Positions 1 through 7,236 of a DNA stretch of 37,074 nt are shown piece by piece. This stretch comes from JANRIC01 sp033765345. GTDB taxonomy: Bacteria > Bacteroidota > Bacteroidia > Cytophagales > Microscillaceae. Within the stretch, counting starts at the first letter, position 1. The number at the start of each line of letters is the position of its first letter. The translations under genes and the position numbers were made by a program. The stretch covers positions 1-37,074 of the forward strand of contig JANRIC010000086.1 in assembly GCA_033765345.1 (NCBI GenBank), read 5' to 3'. The notes below the pieces were generated by a model. The model had not been told where the DNA came from, did not search any database, and saw only the letters and a program-made list of their open reading frames with translations.

Positions 1-2
1 CT

Positions 3-110
3 AATTTCTTTCGGAGAATAACCAAAGATTATGAAAGAAACATAGAATCTTCTGTATCTTGGTTATTATTGGCAAATACTACCATCATGTTGCAAAGAAT
101 TAATCAATAA
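3..110 (+). pseudogene. C-terminal end of an IS5-like DDE transposase (cut by window edge)
   Basis: A 35-codon open frame enters from the left edge in frame 3 and stops at a TAA at 108-110. Its peptide contains RRITKDYERNIESS followed by a hydrophobic stretch ending TTIMLQRI. This pattern, RR(L/I)xKDYE, then SS, then an aliphatic helix ending IMLxR(I/L), is the usual C-terminus of IS5-type DDE transposases. The catalytic residues lie outside the window, so I cannot say whether the element is intact. The right inverted repeat should lie within a few tens of bases after the stop, in or beside the 3' end of the next gene; I cannot define it without the left end. Confidence 0.7.
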
Positions 111-117
111 TGCAAAA

Positions 118-504
118 TTAAATTTCCCAACAAGTTCTAAACAAAACCTTGACGACAGATTTATGAATAATTTGCAGGCGGGTATACATCCCCAATGCCG
201 TGCTTATCCAAGAAGCAGGAAGATATTCAACTAAACCAACTAAAAGAACATCATGACTCGGCCAAAAATACCACCATATAATCACTCCCCCATAAAGTAA
301 ATTAAGAGGAAGAATTAACCATAGCCATACCTGAGTTAATTTATAACGGGTTGAAATACCAAATAAAAGCCCAGCAATATAAAAAATTACCGCAACATAT
401 AAAAAATTATTAATTCCACGATGATAGTTAAAAGGAATTACAGCTACTAACAATAAAAAACCGATTAAAAGTCGTAAATACATTGAATAGTCGTGTTTTT
501 TCAA
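118..504 (-). CDS. Small integral membrane protein, unknown function
   Basis: No family recognised. The product of 121-128 residues is strongly hydrophobic, with about four membrane segments: near residues 9-25, 34-52, 58-77 and 84-102. Trp/Tyr-rich loops and a basic C-terminal tail follow. The longest frame starts at TTG (504-502), giving an N-terminus MKKHDYSM; an in-frame ATG at 483 gives MYLRLLIGF. No Shine-Dalgarno sequence separates the two, and the KK-rich form fits positive-inside topology. The stop codon is only 8 bp from the stop of the convergent transposase remnant. The last residues (around LFRTCWEI) may therefore have been created by the IS end, and the native C-terminus may have been lost. 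Confidence 0.55.
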   Translation of the reverse strand: MKKHDYSMYLRLLIGFLLLVAVIPFNYHRGINNFLYVAVIFYIAGLLFGISTRYKLTQVWLWLILPLNLLYGGVIIWWYFWPSHDVLLVGLVEYLPASWISTALGMYTRLQIIHKSVVKVLFRTCWEI

Positions 505-655
505 TTTTAGAAATAATTATAAACTCAACTTTTATTAATAAAATATGTCTAAATTCCGATTTCATTTAAAAGTAACGAATGCCTAATCTATATCAAATCT
601 TTTGACTTAACACGAAAAAGGAATTTAAACATATTTATTTTAAGGAATTTTAACG

Positions 656-1399
656 CTACTGAATCGGTGGTCCCCCTGGACTAGAGCTTGGATCATTACA
701 TTTTTTAGTACACTCCTGGAAACCTAAAAAACCACATGTACCTGATACAACATTCCCGCATCTTGAACCATCTTCACAAGCGCAAAAAAAATCACCCCAA
801 CGACAGTTACAATTTGAACCGCTCTTGGAAGAATTTAGTGAAGACTCTATTAATAATTTTTTTAGCTCAATATCAGTAACTTTATCAATAGTAGTGTAAA
901 TTGGTTTGGCGTTTTTACTGGATATGCTCCCAAAGTAGCTTATAATTTCCTCTTCAATAAATAAAGTTTGGGCTTCTTTGTACCATCTATTGACAAATTC
1001 TTCACGCATCTTGTTTTGTAGCGATGATGAAAAATCGAATAGTTCTGTTTTTAAGTGAGCTAGGATTTGATCTAAAAATTCTTTTTGGATATTGCTTAAA
1101 TCATAAGTGCGAACTTCCTCCAATTTTGATTGCCATAACTCATAGCGATTTTTAGCGTGAAGCAGGGGAATCATTTTACGTTGGATATCACAACTGTACT
1201 CCTGAATTTTAACATAGCTTATGCCTTTTTTTAGGTTAAATGATTCTTGAATAACTTCCTCAGATTCTTGATTTTCACAGTCGGTTAGTAGAAAACCAAC
1301 AAATAATAAAAGTAAAATTCGAGAAAAAATTTTGTCTTCATAGAAAAAATATTTAGAATTATTTGGATAAAAGTAAAAATACTTCCAAAATACCTCCAA
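656..1399 (-). CDS. Lipoprotein-like protein with eight-cysteine tail, fulvocin C-related
   Basis: A 247-residue product with three parts. A hydrophobic segment (about residues 24-40) ends LLTDC with Cys41, an imperfect lipobox, so export as a lipoprotein is likely but not certain. A charged, helical middle follows (45-185). A short C-terminal tail (195-235) carries eight cysteines at 197, 199, 206, 208, 214, 222, 230 and 234, including CNC, CAC and TCGFLG. The cysteine number and the CxC/GCG layout recall the myxobacterial bacteriocin fulvocin C and the Bacteroidota proteins named after it; this is from memory of the family. No ATG is available: the start used is TTG 1399-1397, with GGAGG four bases upstream. 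The aromatic-rich 23 residues before the hydrophobic segment are odd, so the true start may be a non-standard codon near residue 23. No immunity or transport gene lies beside it. Confidence 0.6.
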   Translation of the reverse strand: MEVFWKYFYFYPNNSKYFFYEDKIFSRILLLLFVGFLLTDCENQESEEVIQESFNLKKGISYVKIQEYSCDIQRKMIPLLHAKNRYELWQSKLEEVRTYDLSNIQKEFLDQILAHLKTELFDFSSSLQNKMREEFVNRWYKEAQTLFIEEEIISYFGSISSKNAKPIYTTIDKVTDIELKKLLIESSLNSSKSGSNCNCRWGDFFCACEDGSRCGNVVSGTCGFLGFQECTKKCNDPSSSPGGPPIQ

Positions 1400-1415
1400 A
1401 ATACCTCCAAAATAG
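1383..1415 (-). repeat. Three tandem 11-bp units carrying the ribosome binding site
   Basis: Three 11-bp units (1383-1393, 1394-1404, 1405-1415) differ only at their edges. On the minus strand each reads roughly TATTTTGGAGG, so the array offers GGAGG and TTG repeatedly in shifting frames. The GGAGG at 1408-1404 is spaced four bases before the TTG that opens the cysteine-tail gene. Change of copy number by one unit would alter the frame or the spacing at this start. Confidence 0.6.
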
Positions 1416-1509
1416 TACTTTATTTAAAAAAAATATGCTTTTTTATAACTCCATGGCTACCAGCACACATTTTCAACAAACACTGCTTGGTCTAGCATTT
1501 CAAACGAGC

Positions 1510-1542
1510 AACGACGAGATCGCTTGAAGCGATCTCGTCGTT
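1510..1542. repeat. Perfect 15-bp inverted repeat with 3-base loop
   Basis: Arms AACGACGAGATCGCT (1510-1524) and its exact complement (1528-1542) flank the loop TGA. It is GC-richer than its surroundings. It lies upstream of both flanking genes and has no T-run, so it is not an ordinary terminator. It may be a palindromic extragenic repeat or an operator. Confidence 0.75.
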
Positions 1543-1609
1543 TGGATGGGCTTATCTTCAGGTAAAATCATAAAAAACCAAATATAGCTTATTTTATACT
1601 CAAACCGAA

Positions 1610-1699
1610 GTGGTTTTCCGAGATTTTAGCTTTTAAATCATTAATAATCAAGCTAATCAATCAAGAAAATCAGGCAAATCACTTCAATCTGGGTATAAA
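1610..1699 (+). repeat. Dispersed intergenic repeat, copy A
   Basis: The left part (TGGTTTTCCGAGATTTTAGC and on to about 1641) and the right end (CAATCTGGGTATAA) match a second copy at 24719-24804 in the same order and at almost the same spacing. The middle differs and here is built of AATCA words. Both copies sit upstream of plus-strand genes. Confidence 0.65.
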
Positions 1700-1840
1700 T
1701 ACTCCCACAACCTTAATCAGAGAGCTACAGACCAGAGGAATAAACTCTCCGGGAAAAGAAAAACATTTCCACACCTAAGTTCCCAAAAATAATCTATCTT
1801 AGACTAATCAAATATATCATTTAAAAATGCACGCTGTTTT

Positions 1841-3130
1841 ATGAAATACCAAGCCATTGATTCCTCACTTTTTATACAAAACCGGAAAAAATTTGCCGAG
1901 CAAATGACCCAGAGTGCGCTGGCCGTCTTTAATTCCAATGATCTGATGCCCACCAATGCCGACGGACTGATGCCCTTCCGGCAAAATAATGACCTGCTCT
2001 ACCTCTCAGGCATCGATCAGGAGGAGACGATTCTGGTACTTTTCCCGGATCACCCGGATGAGAAATTCCGTGAGATACTTTTCTTGCGTGAAACCAACGA
2101 ACACATCGCTGTCTGGGAAGGGCATAAATTTACCAAAGAAGAAGCTCGCCAAAGCTCCGGTATTCAGACCGTGTATTGGCTTTCTGAGTTTCATACTTTA
2201 TTCAATACCCTGATGGGGCTTTGTGAGGCAGTTTACTTAAATAGCAATGAGCACGACCGCGCCCTAGTGGAAGTAGAAACCCGCGATGCACGTTTTATCC
2301 GGTGGTGCATGCAGAAATATCCCCTGCATCGCTATGAAAGAGCCGCCCCCATTATGCAGTACCTCCGCGCTGTCAAATCTGACCTAGAAATTGAACTCAT
2401 CAAAATAGCCTGCGGCATCACAGAAAAGGGCTTTAGAAGGGTGCTCAAGTTTGTCAAGCCTGGTGTGACGGAATATGAAATCGAGGCAGAGTATATCCAC
2501 GAATTTATCCGCAATCGCTCCAGAGGGTTTGCCTATACGCCTATCATCGCTTCAGGGGCGAATGCCTGTGTATTGCATTATATCGAGAACAATCAGGTCT
2601 GCCAAGACGGAGATGTTTTACTGATGGATGTGGCCGCCGAATATGCCAACTATGCCTCCGACATGACCCGTGCCATCCCCGTTAGCGGGCGATTTACGCC
2701 TCGCCAGAGAGATGTCTATGAAGCGGTGCTTCGGGTGATGGATGCCGCCAAAGATATGCTTGTGGAGGGTAATCTCTGGTTTGACTATCACAAAGCCGTG
2801 GGCGAAGTCATGGAAAAGGAACTCGTAGACCTGGGGCTGATCACCATGAATGACATCCAAAACCAAGACCCCGACAAACCAGCCTACAAAAAATACTTTA
2901 TGCACGGTACTTCGCACCATCTAGGACTGGATGTGCACGACCTGGGGCATAAATACCGCAAATTTGAAAATGGAATGGTCTTTACCTGCGAACCAGGGAT
3001 TTATATTCCCGAAGAGGGGCTGGGCATCCGCCTGGAAAACAATGTGGTCATCCATTACAACGCCTGTATTGATCTGATGGAAAATATTCCGCTTGATCCA
3101 GATGAGATTGAGGATTTGATGAATAACTAA
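1841..3130 (+). CDS. pepP: Xaa-Pro aminopeptidase (peptidase M24B)
   Basis: Cytoplasmic metallopeptidase that removes an N-terminal residue next to proline. The 429-residue length fits PepP. Residues 1-130 form the aminopeptidase-P N-terminal domain and 180-425 the pita-bread catalytic domain. All five dinuclear metal ligands can be placed by motif against E. coli PepP: Asp263 (LLMDVAAEY), Asp274 (SDMTR), His359 (MHGTSHHLGLDVHD), Glu384 (TCEPGIYI) and Glu399 (GIRLEN). His355 and His366 of the same motif are also present. The ATG start gives a normal N-terminus. It appears monocistronic: the gap to the next plus-strand gene is 266 bp and AT-rich. Confidence 0.95.
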   Translation: MKYQAIDSSLFIQNRKKFAEQMTQSALAVFNSNDLMPTNADGLMPFRQNNDLLYLSGIDQEETILVLFPDHPDEKFREILFLRETNEHIAVWEGHKFTKEEARQSSGIQTVYWLSEFHTLFNTLMGLCEAVYLNSNEHDRALVEVETRDARFIRWCMQKYPLHRYERAAPIMQYLRAVKSDLEIELIKIACGITEKGFRRVLKFVKPGVTEYEIEAEYIHEFIRNRSRGFAYTPIIASGANACVLHYIENNQVCQDGDVLLMDVAAEYANYASDMTRAIPVSGRFTPRQRDVYEAVLRVMDAAKDMLVEGNLWFDYHKAVGEVMEKELVDLGLITMNDIQNQDPDKPAYKKYFMHGTSHHLGLDVHDLGHKYRKFENGMVFTCEPGIYIPEEGLGIRLENNVVIHYNACIDLMENIPLDPDEIEDLMNN

Positions 3131-3252
3131 TTATAGTCAAAACAAAATTTTATTTTATTTAATTACATAAAATTAAAATTTTAACCCCATTATATTTTTA
3201 TTTACCTAGTTATAATTTTAAATAATCAGAAAAAATAAAAATATAACCATAA

Positions 3253-3287
3253 TAAACATTTGTATAACGGGTCTATACAAATGTTTA
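3253..3287. repeat. Perfect 14-bp inverted repeat, 7-base loop
   Basis: Arms TAAACATTTGTATA (3253-3266) and TATACAAATGTTTA (3274-3287) are exact complements around ACGGGTC. The right arm plus the following ACCCGAAAAAA recurs, with two differences, at 3315-3340. The structure therefore combines an inverted repeat with a direct repeat in the leader region of the Rpn gene. Confidence 0.75.
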
Positions 3288-3396
3288 ACCCGAAAAAACT
3301 TTGTTGGATGGCGTTATACAATTGTTTAGACCCGAAAAAATAACGTGGGAGTCTTCTCAAAATTCATTATCTTGCAATATGAAAACCCATTGAAGT

Positions 3397-4332
3397 ATGA
3401 CGGATCGTTTTATCAATCTTTTTACCGATTACGGTTTTAAAAAAATCTTTGGAGAAGAACCCAATAAGGATTTGTTGATTGACTTCTTAAATCAGCTCTT
3501 TCGTGGCAAGGAAAACATCAAAGACCTTACCTATCTCAATAACGAGAGGCTTGGGAAAAACAGCAGAGATCGCAAAGCGGTGTTTGATCTCTATTGTGAA
3601 AATGAATTGGGAGAGAAGTTTATTGTGGAAGTTCAGAGAGTTGAGCAGCAATTTTTTAAAGATCGGAGCTTATATTATGCTACTTTTGCCATTCAGGAAC
3701 AAGCCATCAGAGGCAAAGACTGGAAGTATGAACTCAAAGGAGTATACACGATTGGCATTTTGGATTTTGCCTTCGACAATGCTAATAAATCACAGTTTTA
3801 TCACTACGTTCAATTGGTAGAGACAACCACACAGAAGTTATTTTATGACAAGCTGACTTTTATTTATTTGGAAATCCCTAAATTCAATAAAACCCTTCAA
3901 GAACTCGATAACGATTATGAAAGATGGCTTTTTGCTTTCAAAAACCTACATAAACTTGCCGATCGTCCCAAAGAACTGGAAGCCGGAATTTTTAAAAGAT
4001 TATTGGAACTGGCTGAAATTCCTAAAATGGATCAAAAAGAGTTTGCTGCCTACCAGGAAAGTTTAAAGGATTATTGGGATTTGAAAAGCTCTATGGATAC
4101 TTATTTTGATAAAGGAAAGATCGAGGGAAAGATCGAGGGAAAGATCGAGGGAAAGATCGAGGGAAAGATTGAAGGAAAGATCGAGGGAAAGATTGAAGGA
4201 AAGATCGAGATGGCTATTAAAATGCTTCAGTCTCACGAGCCTTTGGAGAAGATCCTTATGTATACAGAATTGCCCCTTGAAAAAATTCAAGAAATCAAGC
4301 AAGATATTGAATCTAAATCTTCCAATCATTGA
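3397..4332 (+). CDS. Rpn-family PD-(D/E)XK nuclease / putative transposase
   Basis: A 311-residue member of the recombination-promoting nuclease family, DNA endonucleases that stimulate RecA-independent recombination and resemble ISs without terminal repeats. The N-terminus (FINLFTDYGFKKIFGEE) is the classic start of this family. The nuclease core shows Asp64 (VFDLYCEN) and Glu78-x-Gln80 (FIVEVQR), matching D...ExQ. From residue 241 come seven KIEG tetrapeptides and a final KIE, encoded by an AAGATCGAGGGA repeat, leading into a short helix (EMAIKMLQ) and an EKI-rich tail. The ATG at 3397 is the natural start. A duplicate of its last third follows directly. The fold is well supported; its activity in this host is not known. 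Confidence 0.9.
   Translation: MTDRFINLFTDYGFKKIFGEEPNKDLLIDFLNQLFRGKENIKDLTYLNNERLGKNSRDRKAVFDLYCENELGEKFIVEVQRVEQQFFKDRSLYYATFAIQEQAIRGKDWKYELKGVYTIGILDFAFDNANKSQFYHYVQLVETTTQKLFYDKLTFIYLEIPKFNKTLQELDNDYERWLFAFKNLHKLADRPKELEAGIFKRLLELAEIPKMDQKEFAAYQESLKDYWDLKSSMDTYFDKGKIEGKIEGKIEGKIEGKIEGKIEGKIEGKIEMAIKMLQSHEPLEKILMYTELPLEKIQEIKQDIESKSSNH
4117..4209 (+). repeat. 12-bp minisatellite (KIEG), 7.75 copies
   Basis: Tandem AAGATCGAGGGA units inside the Rpn gene; units five and seven carry the synonymous form AAGATTGAAGGA. Because the unit is a multiple of three, copy changes alter linker length without shifting frame. The duplicate downstream has only 2.75 copies (4449-4481). Confidence 0.95.
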
Positions 4333-4358
4333 GTTTGTAAAATACAGAAGCCCTTATT

Positions 4359-4592
4359 ATGGATCAAAAAGAGTTTGCTGCCTACCAGGAAAGTTTAAAG
4401 GATTATTGGGATTTGAAAAGCTCTATGGATACTTATTTTGATAAAGGAAAGATCGAGGGAAAGATCGAGGGAAAGATCGAGATGGCTATTAAAATGCTTC
4501 TGTCTCACGAGCCTTTGGAGAAGATCCTTATGTATACAGAATTATCTTTGGAAAAAATTGAGGAGATAAAAAAAGAACATTCCTTGTTTTAA
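4359..4592 (+). pseudogene. Duplicated C-terminal fragment of the Rpn-family gene
   Basis: A 77-codon frame starting at an ATG that corresponds to Met211 of the full gene. Bases 4359-4448 are identical to 4027-4116; the KIEG array is shorter by five units; and 4482-4543 match 4210-4271 with one difference (Gln to Leu). After that the tails diverge sharply: LPLEKIQEIKQDIESKSSNH in the full gene, LSLEKIEEIKKEHSLF here. It lacks the nuclease core. It is probably a leftover from recombination between two Rpn paralogues, though a translated dimerisation or tail-only peptide cannot be excluded. Confidence 0.85.
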
Positions 4593-4594
4593 AA

Positions 4595-4626
4595 GCAGAA
4601 ACGTTGCGATACAACGTCTCCGCTGC
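4595..4626. repeat. Imperfect hairpin around ACGTTG...CAACGT
   Basis: GCAG and ACGTTG (4595-4606) pair with CAACGT (4612-4617) and CTGC (4623-4626), with unpaired bases between the two stem blocks. It lies between the convergent Rpn fragment and acyl-CoA dehydrogenase genes. It resembles palindromic extragenic repeats of Bacteroidota genomes and could also help termination. Confidence 0.45.
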
Positions 4627-4646
4627 AAGCAGCACTCGCTGACATA

Positions 4647-5798
4647 TTAAGCCAAAATTTTTCTGGAGATCAATTCCTTCATAATTTCATTCGTTCCGGC
4701 ATAGATTCTTTGTACACGTGCATCAGCATAACCCCGCCCTACCAGATAATCCCACATATAACCATAACCTCCGTGAAGCTGTACGCATTCATCGGCTACT
4801 TTGCACTGTAGGTCGGTCAGTTTGTATTTGGCCATAGAAGCGGTAGCACCATCACATTTTTTTTCGTTATGGAGCATAATGCAATGATCCATAAAGATAC
4901 GTCCCATAGCTACTTCTGTAGCCAGTTCGGCCAGTTTATATTTGGTATTTTGAAATTCGGCGATGGGTTTTCCGAAGGCTACACGCTCTTTGGTATAAGT
5001 AATTGTGGCGTTCAAGTATGCCTCAGCCAGCGAAATGGCAGATTCTGCCACGACGAGCCTTTCCTGTGCCAGTTCGGTCATGAGGTAGCCGAAGCCTTTG
5101 CCTTCTTCACCGAGCAGATTTTCTTTGGGTACTTCTACATTATCAAAAAACAATTCGCAGGTATCCTGAGCGTGGAGTCCTATTTTTTGGAAGGGTTTGC
5201 CCTTGCTGAAGCCCGCCATGCCATCTTCAATGAGTAAAATACTGATCCCTTTGGCACCGAGGCTGGGGTCGGTCTTGACGGCTGTGACCACAATATCGCT
5301 AAGGTATCCGTTGGTAATGAAGGTTTTAGAGCCGTTTACGAGGTAATAATCTCCCTTGTCAACCGCAGAGGTACGCATGCCTTGTAGGTCACTTCCTGCT
5401 CCTGGTTCGGTCATCGCAATAGCACTGATGCTTTGGCCGCTGACCATCCGGGGAAGCCATTTTTTCTTGATGGCTTCGCTGCCATAATGTAAGATATATG
5501 GCATGACAATATCGGAATGTAAGGGGTAGCCCACCGCAGGTCCGGCACATCCAGTATGCCCAAGTTCTTCTATAAAAAGGGCATTGTAGCGAAAGTCATC
5601 GATTCCCAAGCCTCCGTATTCTTCGGGTACTTGCATACAGAGGAATCCGGCCTCCCCTAGTTTTTGCCAGGATTCACGGGAGACCATTTTATCTTTTTCC
5701 CACTGTTCGTTGTAGGGCGTAATTTCTTTGGCTAAAAATTCTCTGACCGATTGTCGGAAGAGTTCGTGTTCTTCTTCTAGGATATTTCTTTCAATCAT
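4647..5798 (-). CDS. Acyl-CoA dehydrogenase, long-chain (LCAD) type
   Basis: FAD enzyme that introduces the first double bond of an acyl-CoA and passes electrons to electron-transfer flavoprotein. At 383 residues it has normal length. FAD/substrate signature AMTEPGAGSDLQGMRTS is at about residues 128-144. The C-terminal part QLHGGYGYMWDY...YAGTNEIMKELISRKI closely follows mammalian long-chain dehydrogenase. The usual medium-chain catalytic Glu of YEGT is Ala here. As in LCAD and isovaleryl-CoA dehydrogenase, the likely base is Glu246 in helix G (LAQERLVVAES). The ATG start at 5798 is clear. The gene stands alone, and the chain length of its substrate is not certain. Confidence 0.93.
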   Translation of the reverse strand: MIERNILEEEHELFRQSVREFLAKEITPYNEQWEKDKMVSRESWQKLGEAGFLCMQVPEEYGGLGIDDFRYNALFIEELGHTGCAGPAVGYPLHSDIVMPYILHYGSEAIKKKWLPRMVSGQSISAIAMTEPGAGSDLQGMRTSAVDKGDYYLVNGSKTFITNGYLSDIVVTAVKTDPSLGAKGISILLIEDGMAGFSKGKPFQKIGLHAQDTCELFFDNVEVPKENLLGEEGKGFGYLMTELAQERLVVAESAISLAEAYLNATITYTKERVAFGKPIAEFQNTKYKLAELATEVAMGRIFMDHCIMLHNEKKCDGATASMAKYKLTDLQCKVADECVQLHGGYGYMWDYLVGRGYADARVQRIYAGTNEIMKELISRKILA

Positions 5799-5963
5799 AA
5801 GTAAAGTATTTGAGGGTCGTCTAAGCTACAAAATAAGCATAATTCCACGCAATATTTTTATCATTCTAAGAGAATAATCATTGTAGAAGAATAAGGTTTG
5901 GAGGAGAGCTTTGGATTTACTTCCTAAAAACTCCTGAATTCGCTTTCAAGCAGATAGGCTCTG

Positions 5964-7073
5964 TTAATCTCTAAAAGGCAAAAAAACCGTAAAAGTAGTC
6001 CCTACACCTACTTCGCTTTCTACCTCGATGCGTCCTTCTAGTTTTTCTACCAGTACTTTGATAATAGACAAGCCTAATCCGGTGGAGCTTTCCCCTTCAG
6101 TAGGGCGGGCACTCAGTTTTTGAAATTTCTTAAACATTTTCTTTTGATCTTCGGGGCTAATTCCTGGGCCTTGATCCTGAACGGCAATCAAGGCGTGGCT
6201 TTTTGTTTTCCTAAGACTGACAAAGACCTCTGTATCCCTTTGAGAAAACTTAATGGCGTTATCAATCAAATTATCCAGAATACGAGACAGGCTTTCTTTG
6301 TCGGTATAAACCTGAATAGACTCTGCTGCTACAAAATGAAGTTGGATGTTTTTATTTTCGGCTTGCTGTTGGAAGGTGCTCAGGCTATCTTTTACAAAGA
6401 CGTTTAAGTCAAGATCATTAAATTTTAAAGGTTCCAGATGCGATTCGTATGCATTGATAATCAAAATGTCATCAATTAGTTTTCGCCCACCTTCTACTAC
6501 TTTATTGACCAAATCGATGCATTTTTGCTGTTCGGCATTCATTTCGCCTACCAAAGGCAATAATTGGATCAATCCCAGTACTTTATTCAGCGGAGATTTG
6601 AGGTCATGGGCTACAATACTCATCAGGTAGCCTTGCTCTATGCTCATATCTTCTAATTGGTTTTTTTGAGATTCAAGCTCAGATTTAGTTTGATCCAGAT
6701 ACACCAGTTGCTTGGAGTACTTGATCAAATTGGTAAATCTCGAGATTAATTCAAATTGTGTGACTGGTTTATTGAGGAAAGCAACTGGTCCGGATGCCTG
6801 TAGTTTAGCCATTTCAGGGCTAAAGTATGATTCTTCGGTGACGAAGAGAAAAGAGACATTGGCTGTTTTGGGGTCACTTGTATAACGCTGAAACAATTCA
6901 CTGCTTTGTGCATTAAAAGGAGCTATCACCACATCCGGTGTATGGGCTGGTGTAGATGCCGGATTCCCTCCTTCTTGCATACTAATACTAAAAGGCTCTT
7001 TTGATTCTTTTAGATAATGAGAAAGGTAATCCATGTACGTAGCTTCACGGTCAAAAACAATAATGTTCATCAT
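5964..7073 (-). CDS. Histidine kinase with N-terminal degenerate receiver domain
   Basis: A 369-residue soluble protein with no membrane segments. Residues 1-118 have a receiver-like pattern: IIVFDRE at the start, Thr79 (FVTEE) and Lys102 (FLNKPV). The phosphoacceptor position in PDVVIAPFN is Ala51 instead of Asp, so it should not be phosphorylated. A coiled linker (120-148) leads to the dimerisation/phosphoacceptor helix with His156 (IVAHDLKSPLNK). The ATPase domain has an N box (LIDNAIKFS, Asn272), G1 (DQGPGI) and G2 (TGLGLSI), all intact. The kinase is therefore predicted active, while its input domain probably works by binding. Two ATGs in tandem (7073, 7070) are possible starts. It lies 163 bp downstream of a SpoIIE phosphatase gene on the same strand. 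Confidence 0.88.
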   Translation of the reverse strand: MMNIIVFDREATYMDYLSHYLKESKEPFSISMQEGGNPASTPAHTPDVVIAPFNAQSSELFQRYTSDPKTANVSFLFVTEESYFSPEMAKLQASGPVAFLNKPVTQFELISRFTNLIKYSKQLVYLDQTKSELESQKNQLEDMSIEQGYLMSIVAHDLKSPLNKVLGLIQLLPLVGEMNAEQQKCIDLVNKVVEGGRKLIDDILIINAYESHLEPLKFNDLDLNVFVKDSLSTFQQQAENKNIQLHFVAAESIQVYTDKESLSRILDNLIDNAIKFSQRDTEVFVSLRKTKSHALIAVQDQGPGISPEDQKKMFKKFQKLSARPTEGESSTGLGLSIIKVLVEKLEGRIEVESEVGVGTTFTVFLPFRD

Positions 7074-7236
7074 GATGAAAATTTATGGCTAATCTATAGC
7101 TCTATTCAAATGAAAAGAAATTATTTCCCAAAAGGAATGTAATTTATACAATGAGCTATCAATTATTTGGTGACTAATGCATACGCAATGCAATTTAAAA
7201 AATAAATCCCAAATCCATAATTTTTTTAAATTCCTT

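Larger units (their letters stand above)
1400..1840. other. 441-bp intergenic region between divergent genes
   Basis: It separates the minus-strand cysteine-tail gene from the plus-strand aminopeptidase gene. It contains a perfect 15-bp hairpin (1510-1542) and one copy of a dispersed repeat (1610-1699). I see no open frame of interest and no clear TAnnTTTG promoter for the aminopeptidase. Confidence 0.6.

Noticed and set aside
3131..3252. AT-rich partial palindromes after the aminopeptidase gene
   Set aside because: Composition is so AT-rich that the AAAATTTT pairing is expected by chance; no T-run with a stable stem.
4063..4329. Minus-strand frame with LSLDLSLDLS repeats opposite the Rpn gene
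   Set aside because: It is the complement of the KIEG minisatellite, covers only the end of the gene and has no independent support.
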